Positions 1-10,673 are shown, counted from the stretch's first letter. The stretch: 20,000 bases of DNA from Neoscytalidium dimidiatum (GCA_037367355.1 JAVSCG010000017.1:1-20000), one strand, 5' to 3'. Made by a program: numbers and translations. Notes: generated by a model not told the origin, from the letters alone.

Positions 1-1
1 T

Positions 2-490
2 ATATCCGATACTGCCGCCGTGCGTTTGTCTTGTGAGGCGCTGTCCCCGCGTGGACTGGGTTTCTTCAATCATACGCCTGGTGCACGTAGAAAGGGTGTT
101 AAATTGAGTTTCAGATGGATGCGGTACTGTAGAGATATCACGCTTTGGACTGCTTACGTTGCTGATAGCAGTGATGGGGAGATTATGGCATGAGTTCACA
201 ACTACGAAGCAGATCGGCTTGTACCTGGGAGCCTGGATCTCAGGGTATTCAGCAATGCCCACTTCTCCTTGCTCAGAGAGGATGTCATTACCTTTTCCCT
301 TGAGAGGGTGGCTTTTGATGCTCCGAAGCGATCAACAGTAGGTAAAAGGCTCTGGATTGACAGGCTGCGCACGGCTGGACACCCCGACCGGCGACCCCTC
401 AACACTGCCACTACCACTGTAGCAAACATCAAGTGCACTTCAACCATCATATCTTCATTTATCCATCAGTTATATGAGAGAGTGTATTGA
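2..490 (+). other. possible 3' end of a gene entering from the left edge
   Basis: One reading frame on the plus strand is open from the window edge to base 190, is interrupted by a single TGA at 191-193, and is open again from 194 to a TGA at 488-490. The second part has a protein-like pattern (for example EADRLVPGSLDLRVFS and REDVITFSLERVAF). An intron that removes the TGA, with an acceptor such as the AG at 192-195, would join the two parts, but I cannot fix a donor. I do not recognise a family. It would sit tail to tail with the next gene. It may equally be chance open frame. Confidence 0.22.
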
Positions 491-639
491 CAGAGCACAT
501 TATTTACACAGCGGAAATCAAGAAACCAAACACGCGTCCTCGTCCCACACGCCTCGCAGCCTCGTTGCCTCACGTCAAGGGAACTCAGCTGCCCACATAC
601 TCTCAGCTCCATAACGAGAGGCCTCGTCCCATCCTTCCC

Positions 640-1395
640 TCAACAAACGTTCCCATTCCCACATTGACCCTGGCAGTCATACGTCCCGATCCAGCTCTGC
701 TCACCGTACGGATCCTGCCCGGTGAACCAGCCATTCAGCGTCTCCTGCAGATAATCGAGGTTCTGCGGCAAGCCGTTCGCCCTGCCCTCGTCGGAGCACG
801 GATACTCCTCGGTGATGCCGTCGCCGCCGTTCAGGCCGCTGTTGGCGGGGAACCAGCCGTTGTAGGAGCCGATGGCGAGCAGGGCGTTGCCGCCGTACGC
901 GTCGAGCTGCGAGCGCAGGTAGTTGGCGCCAGCGTTGACGTTGTCGTCCAGCGAATCCGTGCACACGCCGCCCGGGTAGTTCGCGCACGACACCTGCATC
1001 AGGCCCGGCGTGGGGCCGCCCGCGTCGGCGTTGCAGGACGACTCCTGCATCGCGATGAAGGCCAGGATGACCGGGTCGATGCCGTGGCCGTCGCCCGCCC
1101 GCTGGAAGTACGCGTCGTACTGCGCGCAGCGGCCGCCCGCGCCCGCGTAGAACTGGTCGCGGCTGATGTGGTAGAGCGTCGTGAAGTTGAGGAAGGGCGG
1201 GTTCCATCCGTCGCCGGTCAGCCCCGTGTTGAACCAGTCTTCACTGCCGTTCGGGCCGCTGCCTGGCGTCACTTCATCCGTGGCGCCTTCGGCGGCTGGA
1301 TTCAGGCCGATGCCGGGGTTGGCGGACTGGGCGGTTGTGGTGGTGGTGGTGAGGAGGGCACCGAGGAGGGCGAGGGTGAACTTGGTCGGGGCCAT
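640..1395 (-). CDS. secreted lytic-transglycosylase-like (GH23/SLT fold) protein
   Basis: Intronless gene for 251 residues. Residues 1-22 form a signal peptide (a hydrophobic run ALLGALL followed by a threonine string and a cleavage-like TAQS), so the product should be secreted. The segment from about 75 to 220 carries the hallmarks of the soluble lytic transglycosylase/goose-lysozyme fold: AFIAMQESS, whose Glu118 is in the position of the catalytic acid, then GLMQV at 131-135, and AIGSYNGW at 174-181. These families cleave the MurNAc-GlcNAc bond of bacterial peptidoglycan. There are eight cysteines (90, 121, 137, 145, 200, 241, 245, 251), enough for four disulfides, which suits an extracellular protein. 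The ATG at 1395 is directly followed by the signal peptide, and a TATA box lies about 90 bases upstream. Codons are strongly GC-ending. The family and active site are read from the sequence; activity on bacterial walls is inferred, and activity on chitin or another glycan is possible. Confidence 0.9.
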   Translation of the reverse strand: MAPTKFTLALLGALLTTTTTTAQSANPGIGLNPAAEGATDEVTPGSGPNGSEDWFNTGLTGDGWNPPFLNFTTLYHISRDQFYAGAGGRCAQYDAYFQRAGDGHGIDPVILAFIAMQESSCNADAGGPTPGLMQVSCANYPGGVCTDSLDDNVNAGANYLRSQLDAYGGNALLAIGSYNGWFPANSGLNGGDGITEEYPCSDEGRANGLPQNLDYLQETLNGWFTGQDPYGEQSWIGTYDCQGQCGNGNVC

Positions 1396-1482
1396 TCTGG
1401 ATGGAAAGATGTTGGTTGAAGCGTAGAAGATAGCCAGGTGAGCTGCTGATGTTGATACTGACTTCCTGTCCAGACGTACGAC

Positions 1483-1490
1483 TTTATATA
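1483..1490 (-). promoter_or_regulatory. TATA box of the transglycosylase-like gene
   Basis: Read on the minus strand this is TATATAAA, about 88 bases upstream of the ATG at 1395. That is a usual distance for a fungal TATA box when a short 5' leader is allowed for. A clear TATA is typical of regulated rather than housekeeping promoters. Confidence 0.55.
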
Positions 1491-2739
1491 TCCATTCTCA
1501 GCGTGGATATTGACATGCTCAGCTCTCCGTCAGGCTGAATCCAGCCTTCTCGTATACCCAGACAGCTACGCAGGAGCAAGTGGGTTCCCTTCCTTCTCCC
1601 TTCGATGTGACTGTAGATCCTCTGCTCATCAGCCGCTAGTTGACAGGATGTTAGCTGTCTCTGGAGCCTGACGGCATAGCCTAACCTGCATTTGAGCTGT
1701 TCTTTCCTCCACTTCACCACTTTCACCGTCGACCGTTACCTCAAAGGGAGAGCCCCACCGCGACAACACGTCGAAAACATTCGATCAGCTCCAAATGACA
1801 TGCAGATCAAAGGATTCCGCCCTGATCATGGCGGACCGGGTACGTGACGGCCCGTGGGTGGCTGCTTGACCCCGGATGTGCACCTAAAAAAAATTGCCCG
1901 ATTAGGCAGTTCCGGCGATCCCAGATTGCCCGCGATGAGGCTACGAATGTGCTTCAAAGAAGCTTGGCGTCAGCCTCTTTAGAGTGAACTGCTTCTCTCG
2001 GGTAGCTCTGATTCCGTTTCAATGTGAATACGAAACCAAGGGCGAATAAGGGAGCTGCGTTATTTTCTGTTCCTCAGCCTGGTTGTCACACAGCCCAGCC
2101 TACACCGATGTGGAACACGGACAGGCAACTACAGGGTACGAAAATAGGCGACATCTGCAGATCAAGAGCCTTTTCGTAAGCCCGAGTGACAGCCTTGTGT
2201 ATAGTGTTGCGCCAGTGTGACGAAATTTTAACAAAAGATTAACAGGGCGGAAGGGATTTGGGGCGAAAACCGTGTTCTTTTGGCACCGGGCACACTTTGC
2301 CATGGTAATGCCGGCAAAATCATCACCGCAAGTAAGCACCATTCAGCAGTTTTGTCTTTAGCTTTCCGGCCCCCATGGCCTGAGAAGCTTGTGCACGTTC
2401 TTCAGGCAGAAAAGATGGCGCCTCTGCAGATTCCTACTCATCACATGCTCTTGTGAGAACAATGAATGTTTCGCAACTATGTTACATGTCACTAGAATAT
2501 GGGAGAAGAGTTTCATCTTTGCACATGAAATAGGCTTGCTGCGATCATCTGGATGTCAGCGTGATAAAGTTATGGTGTTGGCGCAGCGCTGCCAGGGGGC
2601 GGTTGGCTGTGCACCAGGCCATGTTGGTTTGCTCGAAGCCCACCTTCGACCCTTCCCTTCCCAAATCTTAGCTCCCGTAGCCTGTTCTTCGCATACATGA
2701 AGTCTTGAGTTGCCGTACATAGATATGGCATTTTCTTCT

Positions 2740-3195
2740 CCTTAGTAAACGAATTAGTGTAAATAAACTCTAGCGCTTTCAGGAGGTGGGAGCCTAATGG
2801 TACGCCGGTACCCGACCGGTTGATGACAACGGCTTCCACCTTTAACGGCACAGGTCCAGACCTCTGTCCTCGGCGGAGCAGATACTAAGAGGCACTATTG
2901 TGACCACCCGATCCTCCGGTCCTCGGACAGGTTTTTGGTTCTCGTCGCAAGTTCGATGTACGCCGGCTTCGCCAAGATCGGTGAAGCCGCCGCGTAGTGC
3001 TTACCCGAACCGGCAACCGATCTCTTTGTAGGAACCGTCCAGGATGTAGATCTTCATCTTCTTTGAAGCAAGATCCTTGGCACAGGGCCTAATCCTGGGG
3101 CTGAGCCGTGCGGCACGTATCAGCGCTGTTATGCAGGCGGCCAGTTGTGACTTGCCAGAAGATAGGCCTTATCCAAGAGGCGCTTACGAAGAGTG
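2740..3195 (-). pseudogene. probable broken gene of unknown family
   Basis: On the minus strand several protein-like pieces follow one another in order but in different frames: LLDKAYLLASHNWPPA, then CAKDLASKKMKIYILDGSY with KEIGCRFG, then KHYAAASPILAKPAYIE ending at a TAG at 2895-2897, then VPLKVEAVVINRSGTGVPLG with SHLLKALEF. No single frame spans them. A GTAAGC donor-like site follows KEIGCRFG, so part of the break could be an intron, but I found no matching acceptor that rejoins the frames. The block is richer in G+C than its flanks, as old coding DNA often is. I do not recognise the family. It may be a decayed gene or a misread multi-exon one. Confidence 0.3.
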
Positions 3196-4223
3196 TGGAA
3201 CTTTCCATCAAATACCATACAAGACATATTAAATGAAAGAGCACAGTATTTAATAAGGAAGCTGGCTTTCAGCTTACTCACATTATCTGAAATGATCTGG
3301 CCCTCTTTTGGATATCACACGGCGTTTGCAGTGTGAGCAGTTTCAATACTGATGTTCTGATTCGACCAGAGTCATTATTAGCTTCGATAATCCTACAGTG
3401 TATCAGGATCAAGGACCCCATTAAATCTCTACTACTTTTCCGTCACGGAAGAAAAAAGGGCAAATCTTGACAGTATTTCATTGTTTACTATGTAGTGGAT
3501 GCTACAGACGTACCTTGTGGGCTATTATCCGTGTGGAGAGTCAAAGGTAATATCAATTAGCTGGTATTAATCCAGAAGGACCTTGCACCTGTACCGCGCC
3601 AAGCTTCCTCCGCTTCCGTATCACCGATCGAGATCAGACTTATGCGATATCTGAATGTCAGCAGCTCATCCTTGCTCAATAATCTTAATGAGAAAAAGAC
3701 AGAAATTAGGGCGCGAATCTAATTCACGGTGTTATATAGTTTTAAATAAAAGCTCAGCGGTGCGGTTAAACATTCATGTTGAGATGATTTTTTCAAGCCC
3801 ACCGAGTTGTATAGACTTTCTCATGCTAATACCATCTGATGCGGGTGAAATTCATGGAATGTACTAGGAAATACACATATTGGTTCCATGACTACCTTCA
3901 ATTCATACGAACAGAAGATTGAGGGCAGGAAGCCATTAAGCGAAACCAGGGATGTCCCGAAGGGCGGTGCTATGCCGCGTTTCCCGCACACTCGTGCTCT
4001 CCAGCTGCTTAGAGCAAGGAGCTCAATTGAAGGCAATCCCTGTCAATTCCGGAAAAAGATAAACAAATGACATGTGAAGTCATATTCGCGTGGTACTCTG
4101 CATGCGGAATCACGCGATAAACTCTAATGTTTTGGCGCTGCATTCTTACGCATGGACAAAGCCCGTCCATATCTTTGCCATGGTGCACCTCTATCTGCTT
4201 TTCGGATCCTGCCCGCAGATAAT

Positions 4224-7157
4224 ATGAGGTCTGCTGTGGTTGTGATAGCTGCGTTGCCATTAGCGGATGCAATTGTCATTGCTCCGAAAAGCCTCGTCCA
4301 ACGGCAATGGGAGAGTGAGAGCATCGCCGCAGACTCTGACACATATTCACTGTATGAGCCAATGTACGTATAACTGTACTGCCATTGTGGGTGGTGCATT
4401 TCGCGAAAACCTGCCTCTCAAATTTTGCGGTTGTCTTTCCATGACGACACGATTCTCTTTTCCAACTCCATTACACAAGATTCAATATTGCAACACACAT
4501 CTTGCAGAAGCCACCGAGACAACGTGCAAGCTCACTTCACAGATATAGCGATGCAAAGAGCTCACCTCATCCAGATCCTCACCCACCACCTCCACGCCAC
4601 CAGACCAGCCCGTATTTTCGCAATACCCGTGGCCTCCCTTCCCCTACGAGACGCCCTCCCCACCCACCCAACAGACATGCACGCCGCTCACCCCCTCTCA
4701 CCCCGCAAGCTGGTGGTACTCGGGCGTCAACGCGTCCACCGCGCACTCCCCCTTCCTGCCCGCACCCCTCAACGCGACCTACCCCGTCCACCGCAACATC
4801 CTCTCCTACAACGCCGACCCCTCGGGCCAGCGCCCCTGCACCGCCGCCATCCAAGCCGCCATCGACGACGGCGGGCCGCTCCTCCCCCCCAGGCCGCGCA
4901 ACAGGACCACCCGCGGCGCCGCCTTCGGCAGCACGCTCTTCCCGGCCGTCGTGCACCTGCCGCCCGGCACGTACCTGCTGGACGCGCCGCTGCAGCTGTG
5001 GACGGGCACGGTGCTGGTCGGGGACCCGGGGCGGCCCGCCGTGCTGAAGGCGAGCGCCGGCTTCGTCGGGGAGGCGGTGGTGGCCGGGCGGGAGCCCGGC
5101 CTGCCCGGGACGAACGGCTTCTACGTGGGGATGCGGGACGTCGTGGTGGACTCGGCGGCGGTGGATCCGGAGAGGCGGGTCGTGCTGGTGAATTGGACGG
5201 TCAGCCAGGGGACGCGGTTGAGCGGGGTGGCGTTCGTGATGCCCGTGGGCGGAAGGCATGTCGGGTTGAGGTATGTGATGTTGCCCCCCTTCTGTCCTTG
5301 TGATGGTTTGATTTTGGGGCGCAAAGCAATGTGCGGTGGGTTGATTCGTCGTTAGCACGCGCTCGGGTTATAACAGCAATATCATTTTGAACGACCTTTC
5401 GTTCTATGGAGGCGCTGTAGGGATGGATTTGAGCGGCCAACAGTGGGTGATCAAATCCGTGACGTTCAATGGGTGTGGCATTGGCGCCATGATCGATTGT
5501 AAGTTTCCCGGGATATTCGAACTTGAGCCTTCTAAGGTGCTTACAATTATAGGCTTCGACTGCGTATTTGTTGATATCTCCGTATGTTGCTGTAACATTC
5601 AATGCCCTTCCTCGCTAACCCCTTGCAAAGTGCATCGAGACAGGTATATGCCTTGATGGGAGCCAGACCTCGGGCAGCCTGACCGTCATTGACAGCTGGG
5701 TTGCAAAATCCGGCACGTTCTTATCCAGCTACGCGTCTGTCAATGGCTACAATCAGCTCGTCCTCGAGAATATCAGAAGTGACGGTGGTGATACTGTTAC
5801 GCTGAGTGGCAATGTGGTCGTGACCGGTAGCGTACCCTTTACATGGGTCCGCGGTCAGATGGTGATAGGCGGTCTCCTGTCTTCAAACGTTGGGGTAAGA
5901 CTGATGTGCACGCAGTACACCAAAGGCAACCCTTATCCATCTCTTCAACAGGGTGCTACTGTCTATACGCCACGCTCAGCCTCCCTACTCAGCGGCAACA
6001 ACTACTTCCTCATGAAACCCCCTACATTTAGGGAATACGATTCCTCCCAGATACTGAACATCAAAACAGTCCCAGGGTACTCCGTCTATGGAGACGGAGT
6101 GACGGACGACTCTAACTCCATAAATGCAATACTAACGCTGCACGCCGGCTGCAAAGTGATATATATCCCGGCCGGCACGTACATCGTCCGCAATACCATC
6201 TTCGTTCCGCGCGGCACGCGCATAATTGGGGACGCATTCGCTTCGGTCATCAGCGCGCAAGGCCCCGCCTTCTCCAATCCAGCAATTCCCATCCCCATGA
6301 TCCAAATCGGTGCACCGAGCGACGTCGGCATCGCCCAGATCGTGGATATGATGTTCACAGTTAGCGAGATCCTCCCCGGATGCAAGCTCGTCGAAGTCAA
6401 CATGGCCGGCAACGAACCTGGCTCTGTCGCGCTAATCAACTCGCACATTCGTGTGGGCGGCGCCGTCGGCTCGACCGTGCAGACCTCCTGTGACACCACG
6501 CCGGCGGCGTGCAGAGCCGTGTGGGCTCTGATCCACCTGACCGCGTGGTCTAGCGCGTACATTGAGAATATGTGGGGGTGGACGGCGGACCACGACTTGG
6601 ACGACGTGTACACGCAGAACATCGCCACGGGACGGGGGATGTTGGTCGAGGCCATCAAGGGGACATGGATGGTTGGGACGTCGATGGAGCACAATACGCT
6701 TTATCAATACAACTTCAATGGTGCGCAGGACGTGTTTACGGCACTGCAGCAGTCGGAGACGCCGTATTGGCAGGGCGTTGATTCGGAGACTGTGGCGCCG
6801 TGGCCGTGGACGTATGATCTGCAACCCAGTGATCCGGACTTTGCGCATTGTGGCCCTAGCGACGATGGGTACTGTGGCGCTGCATTGTTTGAGAAGATAT
6901 CCGGCAGCAGCAACCTCTTCCTGTATGGTGGCTGCTTGTGGACATTTTTCACTGGTAATGAAAGCGGGCGGTGCAGTTACGATTGCCAAGAAGAGGCGAT
7001 TGACATCGACAACGCATCAGCAGGAATTTATTTGTACGGGACGAACGTGCATAAGGTGACAAACATGGTGCGTAGTGGCGGGTGGAGCATTGCTGAGTCT
7101 AGCGCAAACGAGGGTGGTTGGGGAGGAGTGGTGGCTGCTTTTTTGTATAACTCTTGA
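4224..7157 (+). CDS. secreted GH55 glucan 1,3-beta-glucosidase
   Basis: Five exons by my reading: 4224-4363, 4575-5270, 5356-5498, 5553-5581 and 5631-7157, giving 844 residues, within the usual GH55 range. Phases agree at every junction. The start is chosen because MRSAVVVIAALPLADAIV is a good signal peptide, and the frame of the main body has a stop (4546-4548) and no ATG before 4951. The product has the two tandem right-handed beta-helix (pectate_lyase_3) halves of GH55: the first from about residue 105 (YPVHRNI, HLPPGTYLL, TVLVGDPG), the second from about 485 (YGDGVTDD, IPAGTYIV, PRGTRIIG). WGWTADHD (651-658), GRGMLVE and EHNTLYQYNF (689-698) are family signatures; I take the Glu of EHNT as the candidate catalytic acid. 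GH55 enzymes release glucose or short oligomers from beta-1,3-glucan. The first intron (4364-4574, GTACGT donor, 211 bases) is the least certain part. Exon 2 is much richer in G+C than exon 5. Confidence 0.9.
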
Positions 7158-8763
7158 GTCAGATATTTCGGTCGACAAATTTGTTAGGATTACTTAATGC
7201 TCCGGATCTGCATGATTTTCTCCGCCAACACCAAGAATAGTTGTGCCAGGCATAGATCTATCCTCTACAAGCCTGGAATTGATGTGGCGGAGGAAAGTAT
7301 GCTGATATGGTCGTGCTTGCAGTAGGGGTAGCTTGCCGGCACAATTCATGCAGGCTTTGCGTATGAGTGGGCCCTGTCCATGGCGTTGAAACATCAAATC
7401 ACATAAATGCCAAATGCTGAACGCGAAGTAGCTGTCAGAGGGGTGACTGGTTAGGAAATTCGGTGGATAGCTTGATTACCAGCGCTGTGGCGATCTCTAT
7501 AATTATACGTGCTGTATCAAGGCAAGAGTGAAGATGTGCATGAAGATGTGCTCGAGATTCGATTGTACACGAGGCTAGAGAAGAGCTCACCCTGATGTAA
7601 AGGTGTACAATGAGAGACGAATCGAAAGTGGCGTGAGAAGTCTACCACGTCCCTGCGTAAACAGCGGGTAGGGTTTCCGCACCTGCTGCACGACCCAGTT
7701 TGTAGTATGCGGTTTGTCCGAGCCCATGCTATCTCCACCTACCAAAACTTTTGCGTTTTCTAGACCCACTCAATTTCCATGTCGGAATGACAGCAGGCAA
7801 CGTTGCGTGGGGAGTTGAAGTAGTTTTCTGGACGTAAATGTCAGATAACGACTTTACAAGTACTGGAACAAGGTCCCTTCCAGGAAAGGAGTCAGTTTAC
7901 TGTGCACAGGTGTGGTTAAACTTGAGTGTCGTCCAAAGTTTCAGATCAGGTGAGAAGTGCGTCGAACCACTCTGGGGTGCAGCAGCTTCCCCACGTTTTA
8001 CCCCGGGCTGAAGAGTCATACCACGCAGGGCAAAGCGGCAAGGCTCGTGGGCACAGACGGAGTGGTCTGTCGTCCCGTTAGGCGAGTCGGTAAAAGAGCT
8101 TGTCTGTTCAGGCGTAGATCATTAGATGCACTATGATCTGCCGTGGACTCATCTAGAAGGAGCACACGTGACCGAAAAAATTGGGCTTCTCTCCTGAGGC
8201 GGGACCAGCAGTCTGGATGGGAAATGACGTGCCTGGGGGGAGGTCTCTGGGTGTCTGGGCAGATCGAGAAAGCTTCCAGATCCGAGCAATTTCTGGGACG
8301 GGGTTGCACAGCCGGCTCGCACAGTGGAAGCGTGCCTGCGTAGTTTGGACGCATGCGCCGGGCGCAACGCGCTACAGCTGAGTTAGCTTAGCTGAGCCGC
8401 GAGCAGCAGCACGCGACAACAATGGCATCAGTGAGGAGAAGCCTGTGTGGTAAGAAGATGACGTCGGCATGATCTCCAGGGCCTCCAAAAAAAAATTTTT
8501 CGTTGCGACGAAAGTTATCTGCAGCATAAGCATGCGGTGCGGACTTGGAAGGGTCTGGCGGCTCGCGGGCGGACGCAGAGAATTGCGGGTGCGGGAGAAA
8601 ACCGGGGCCGAGGCGGTTGGGCGCTTGGGCGCAGCCTCAGTCTGGGAAGCTGGCATGGGGGCTTGTTCGCTCGGTCTGAAGGGTCGGCGAGAGCCTCGAA
8701 AGGCCACAAATCCCGCGATGGCGACCTGCGCGGCTCTGTGCTGCAACGCTGCGCGCGCGCACT

Positions 8764-8771
8764 CCAATTGG
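8764..8771. promoter_or_regulatory. CCAATTGG palindrome, candidate HAP-complex site
   Basis: A CCAAT box readable on both strands lies about 370 bases upstream of the ADP/ATP carrier start. A further ATTGG (CCAAT on the minus strand) is at 9114-9118, 22 bases before the ATG. CCAAT is bound by the HAP2/3/5 complex, which controls respiratory genes in fungi, so it suits this neighbour. Single CCAAT boxes are common by chance, so binding is inferred. Confidence 0.3.
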
Positions 8772-9047
8772 CGACGGCATTAGGCGGGCTGCTTCGGCGT
8801 ATGCGAGCAGGGAGGGTGGCCCAGGAGGCGGATGGCAAGGCGGACCGGCAGCGGATAGCAGTGGCCGGAACATTGAGCGGTGGGATGGGCGGCCGGCAGC
8901 TGTCGCTGGCTGTGCTGGACGACGTGGGACTGCCAGGCTTGCGCGCTGCTGGCGACTCCGTTTAGTCCCGTAATTCTTGGCGCGGGCGACACGCTAGCGC
9001 CGCTTCCGGCAAAGCGCCGTGAAGCACTTTTCGCCGTCGACCGCCGC

Positions 9048-9120
9048 CCTTATTTATCCTCTCAATCCTGTCCAACACCTCTTCCTCCATCCATCTCCCC
9101 TCATCCCTTTCCGATTGGTT
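9048..9120 (+). promoter_or_regulatory. core promoter and pyrimidine-rich leader of the carrier gene
   Basis: A TTATTTAT stretch near 9050 is followed by about 55 bases that are almost all C and T, then the start codon at 9140. CT-rich tracts just before the start are typical of strongly expressed filamentous-fungal genes, and the carrier's coding sequence has the matching strong bias for C-ending codons. Confidence 0.4.
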
Positions 9121-9139
9121 TCATTGATCAACCGGCACA

Positions 9140-10673
9140 ATGGCTAAGGAAGGCGAAGTTGTTCAGAGCGATAAGGTACGTTTCCTCGATGCTGCTGTCG
9201 CATTTTGCCGGAGCGCTGTCCTCAAACCTGGAGATGAACGCTGGCTAACAAAAGATAACAGAGCGTGCTGGGCATGCCCGTAAGTCATCACCGCCTTATT
9301 CCTCGCATCATCCCTCAACTCCGGCACTCCTTGTGCTACCCGCCGCATCTGTCGCAATGGCTGTTGGGCCGCCGCCGATGAAGACGCTGCGGATTGTGCA
9401 ATCTGTCCAAGTTGTTACGGAGTTGGGTTGTCGCAGAATCTCACTAACATGAATACAACAGGGCTTCGTCGTCGACTTCTTGAGTACGTCTAGCCATGAA
9501 GCACCCGCTCGCGATGCGACGCCGATGCCAATGGCACCGTCCTTGCATTTGCGACCTTCGCTTCAAATTTTGCGCTCGGACCTCGGGTACTGACTGCTTA
9601 TCTACAGTGGGTGGTGTCTCCGCCGCCGTCTCGAAGACCGCCGCCGCTCCCATCGAGCGTGTCAAGCTCCTCATCCAGAACCAGGTATGCTTTCACCGTA
9701 GGCCGGGCAAACCCACTGCCCGCGTTGATGGTCCGCCTCCGGTTCTCAGCAGCCTCCGCTGAGCCGATATCGACTCCCGAATATTGGCTAACCCACAACC
9801 TAACAGGATGAGATGATCCGCGCCGGTCGTCTCGACCGCAAGTACAGCGGTATCACCGACTGCTTCCGCCGCACCGTTGCCGCTGAGGGTGTCGTTTCCC
9901 TCTGGCGTGGTAACACCGCCAACGTCATCCGTTACTTCCCCACCCAGGCCCTGAACTTCGCTTTCCGTGACACCTACAAGTCGATGTTCGCCTTCAAGAA
10001 GGAGCGTGATGGCTACGCCAAGTGGATGGCCGGTAACCTTGCCTCTGGTGGTGCTGCCGGTGCCACTTCCCTCCTCTTCGTCTACTCTCTCGACTATGCC
10101 CGTACCCGTCTTGCCAACGACGCCAAGTCCGCCAAGGGCGGTGGTGACCGTCAGTTCAACGGTCTCGTCGACGTCTACAAGAAGACTCTTGCTTCCGATG
10201 GTATTGCCGGTCTCTACCGTGGTTTCGGTCCCTCCGTCGCTGGTATCGTCGTCTACCGTGGTCTCTACTTCGGCATGTACGACTCGATCAAGCCCGTCAT
10301 CCTTGTTGGTCCTCTTGAGGGTAACTTCCTTGCCTCCTTCCTGCTCGGCTGGACTGTCACCACTGGTGCCGGTATCGCTTCCTACCCTCTTGACACCATC
10401 CGTCGTCGTATGATGATGACTTCTGGTGAGGTACGTATTCCCTGAGATGCCTCCACATGACGTACATTGATGCTGATTATGACGCAGGCCGTCAAGTACA
10501 AGTCTTCCTTCGATGCTGCCAAGCAGATCGTCGCCAAGGAGGGTGTCAAGTCTCTCTTCAAGGGTGCTGGTGCCAACATCCTCCGTGGTGTCGCCGGTGC
10601 TGGTGTCCTGTCCATCTACGACCAGGTTCAGCTCATCCTCTTCGGCAAGAAGTTCAAGGGTGGCTCCGGCTAA
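9140..10673 (+). CDS. aac: mitochondrial ADP/ATP carrier
   Basis: Six exons: 9140-9175, 9262-9279 (18 bases), 9462-9483 (22 bases), 9608-9684, 9807-10430 and 10488-10673. Together they encode 320 residues, a normal length for the family. The protein exchanges cytosolic ADP for matrix ATP across the inner mitochondrial membrane. The diagnostic RRRMMM hexapeptide is at 250-255. The three mitochondrial-carrier repeats are marked by PIERVK (40-45), YSLDYARTR (144-152, with Ser for Pro as in other fungal carriers) and YPLDTIRRR (244-252). The N-terminal block (VLGMPGFVVDFLMGGVSAA) matches the family only when the two tiny exons are included, which supports the splicing. All introns start with GTACGT, GTAAGT or GTATGC-like donors and end in CAG. 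Codons are strongly biased to C- and T-ending forms, as in highly expressed genes. Confidence 0.97.

Larger units (their letters stand above)
1396..4223. other. long gene-poor intergenic stretch
   Basis: Apart from the promoter at its left end and the possible broken gene at 2740-3195, I see no supported gene here. Open frames are short and lack protein-like composition. The part from about 3200 to 3870 is AT-richer, with many TA steps, and could be old degenerate repeat DNA, but I found no terminal repeats or transposase motifs. The last few hundred bases should contain the promoter of the glucanase gene; I see no clear TATA box there. Confidence 0.5.
7158..9139. other. intergenic stretch without a supported gene
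   Basis: About 2 kb between the glucanase stop and the carrier start. Open frames on both strands between 8016 and 8965 reach 131 and 142 codons, but they overlap each other in opposite senses, are rich in Arg, Ala and Ser, and show no domain. The left part should hold the glucanase 3' end and the right part the carrier promoter. A CACGTG lies at 8165-8170, an A9T5 tract at 8487-8500, and a CCAATTGG palindrome at 8764-8771. Confidence 0.5.

Noticed and set aside
487..1419. 310-codon plus-strand frame over the transglycosylase-like gene
   Set aside because: It is a shadow: Val/Ala/Arg-rich with no domain, while the minus strand has a signal peptide and active-site motifs.
3200..3870. AT-richer stretch as a possible mutated (RIP-affected) transposon
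   Set aside because: I saw no terminal repeats, target-site duplication or transposase remnant, and cannot compute dinucleotide indices here.
4579..5358. 259-codon minus-strand frame over glucanase exon 2
   Set aside because: Antisense of a GC-rich exon whose plus-strand translation matches GH55 blocks.
8372..8965. Overlapping frames of 131 (minus) and 142 (plus) codons
   Set aside because: They oppose each other, are Arg/Ala-rich, show no family, and lie in the carrier's upstream region.
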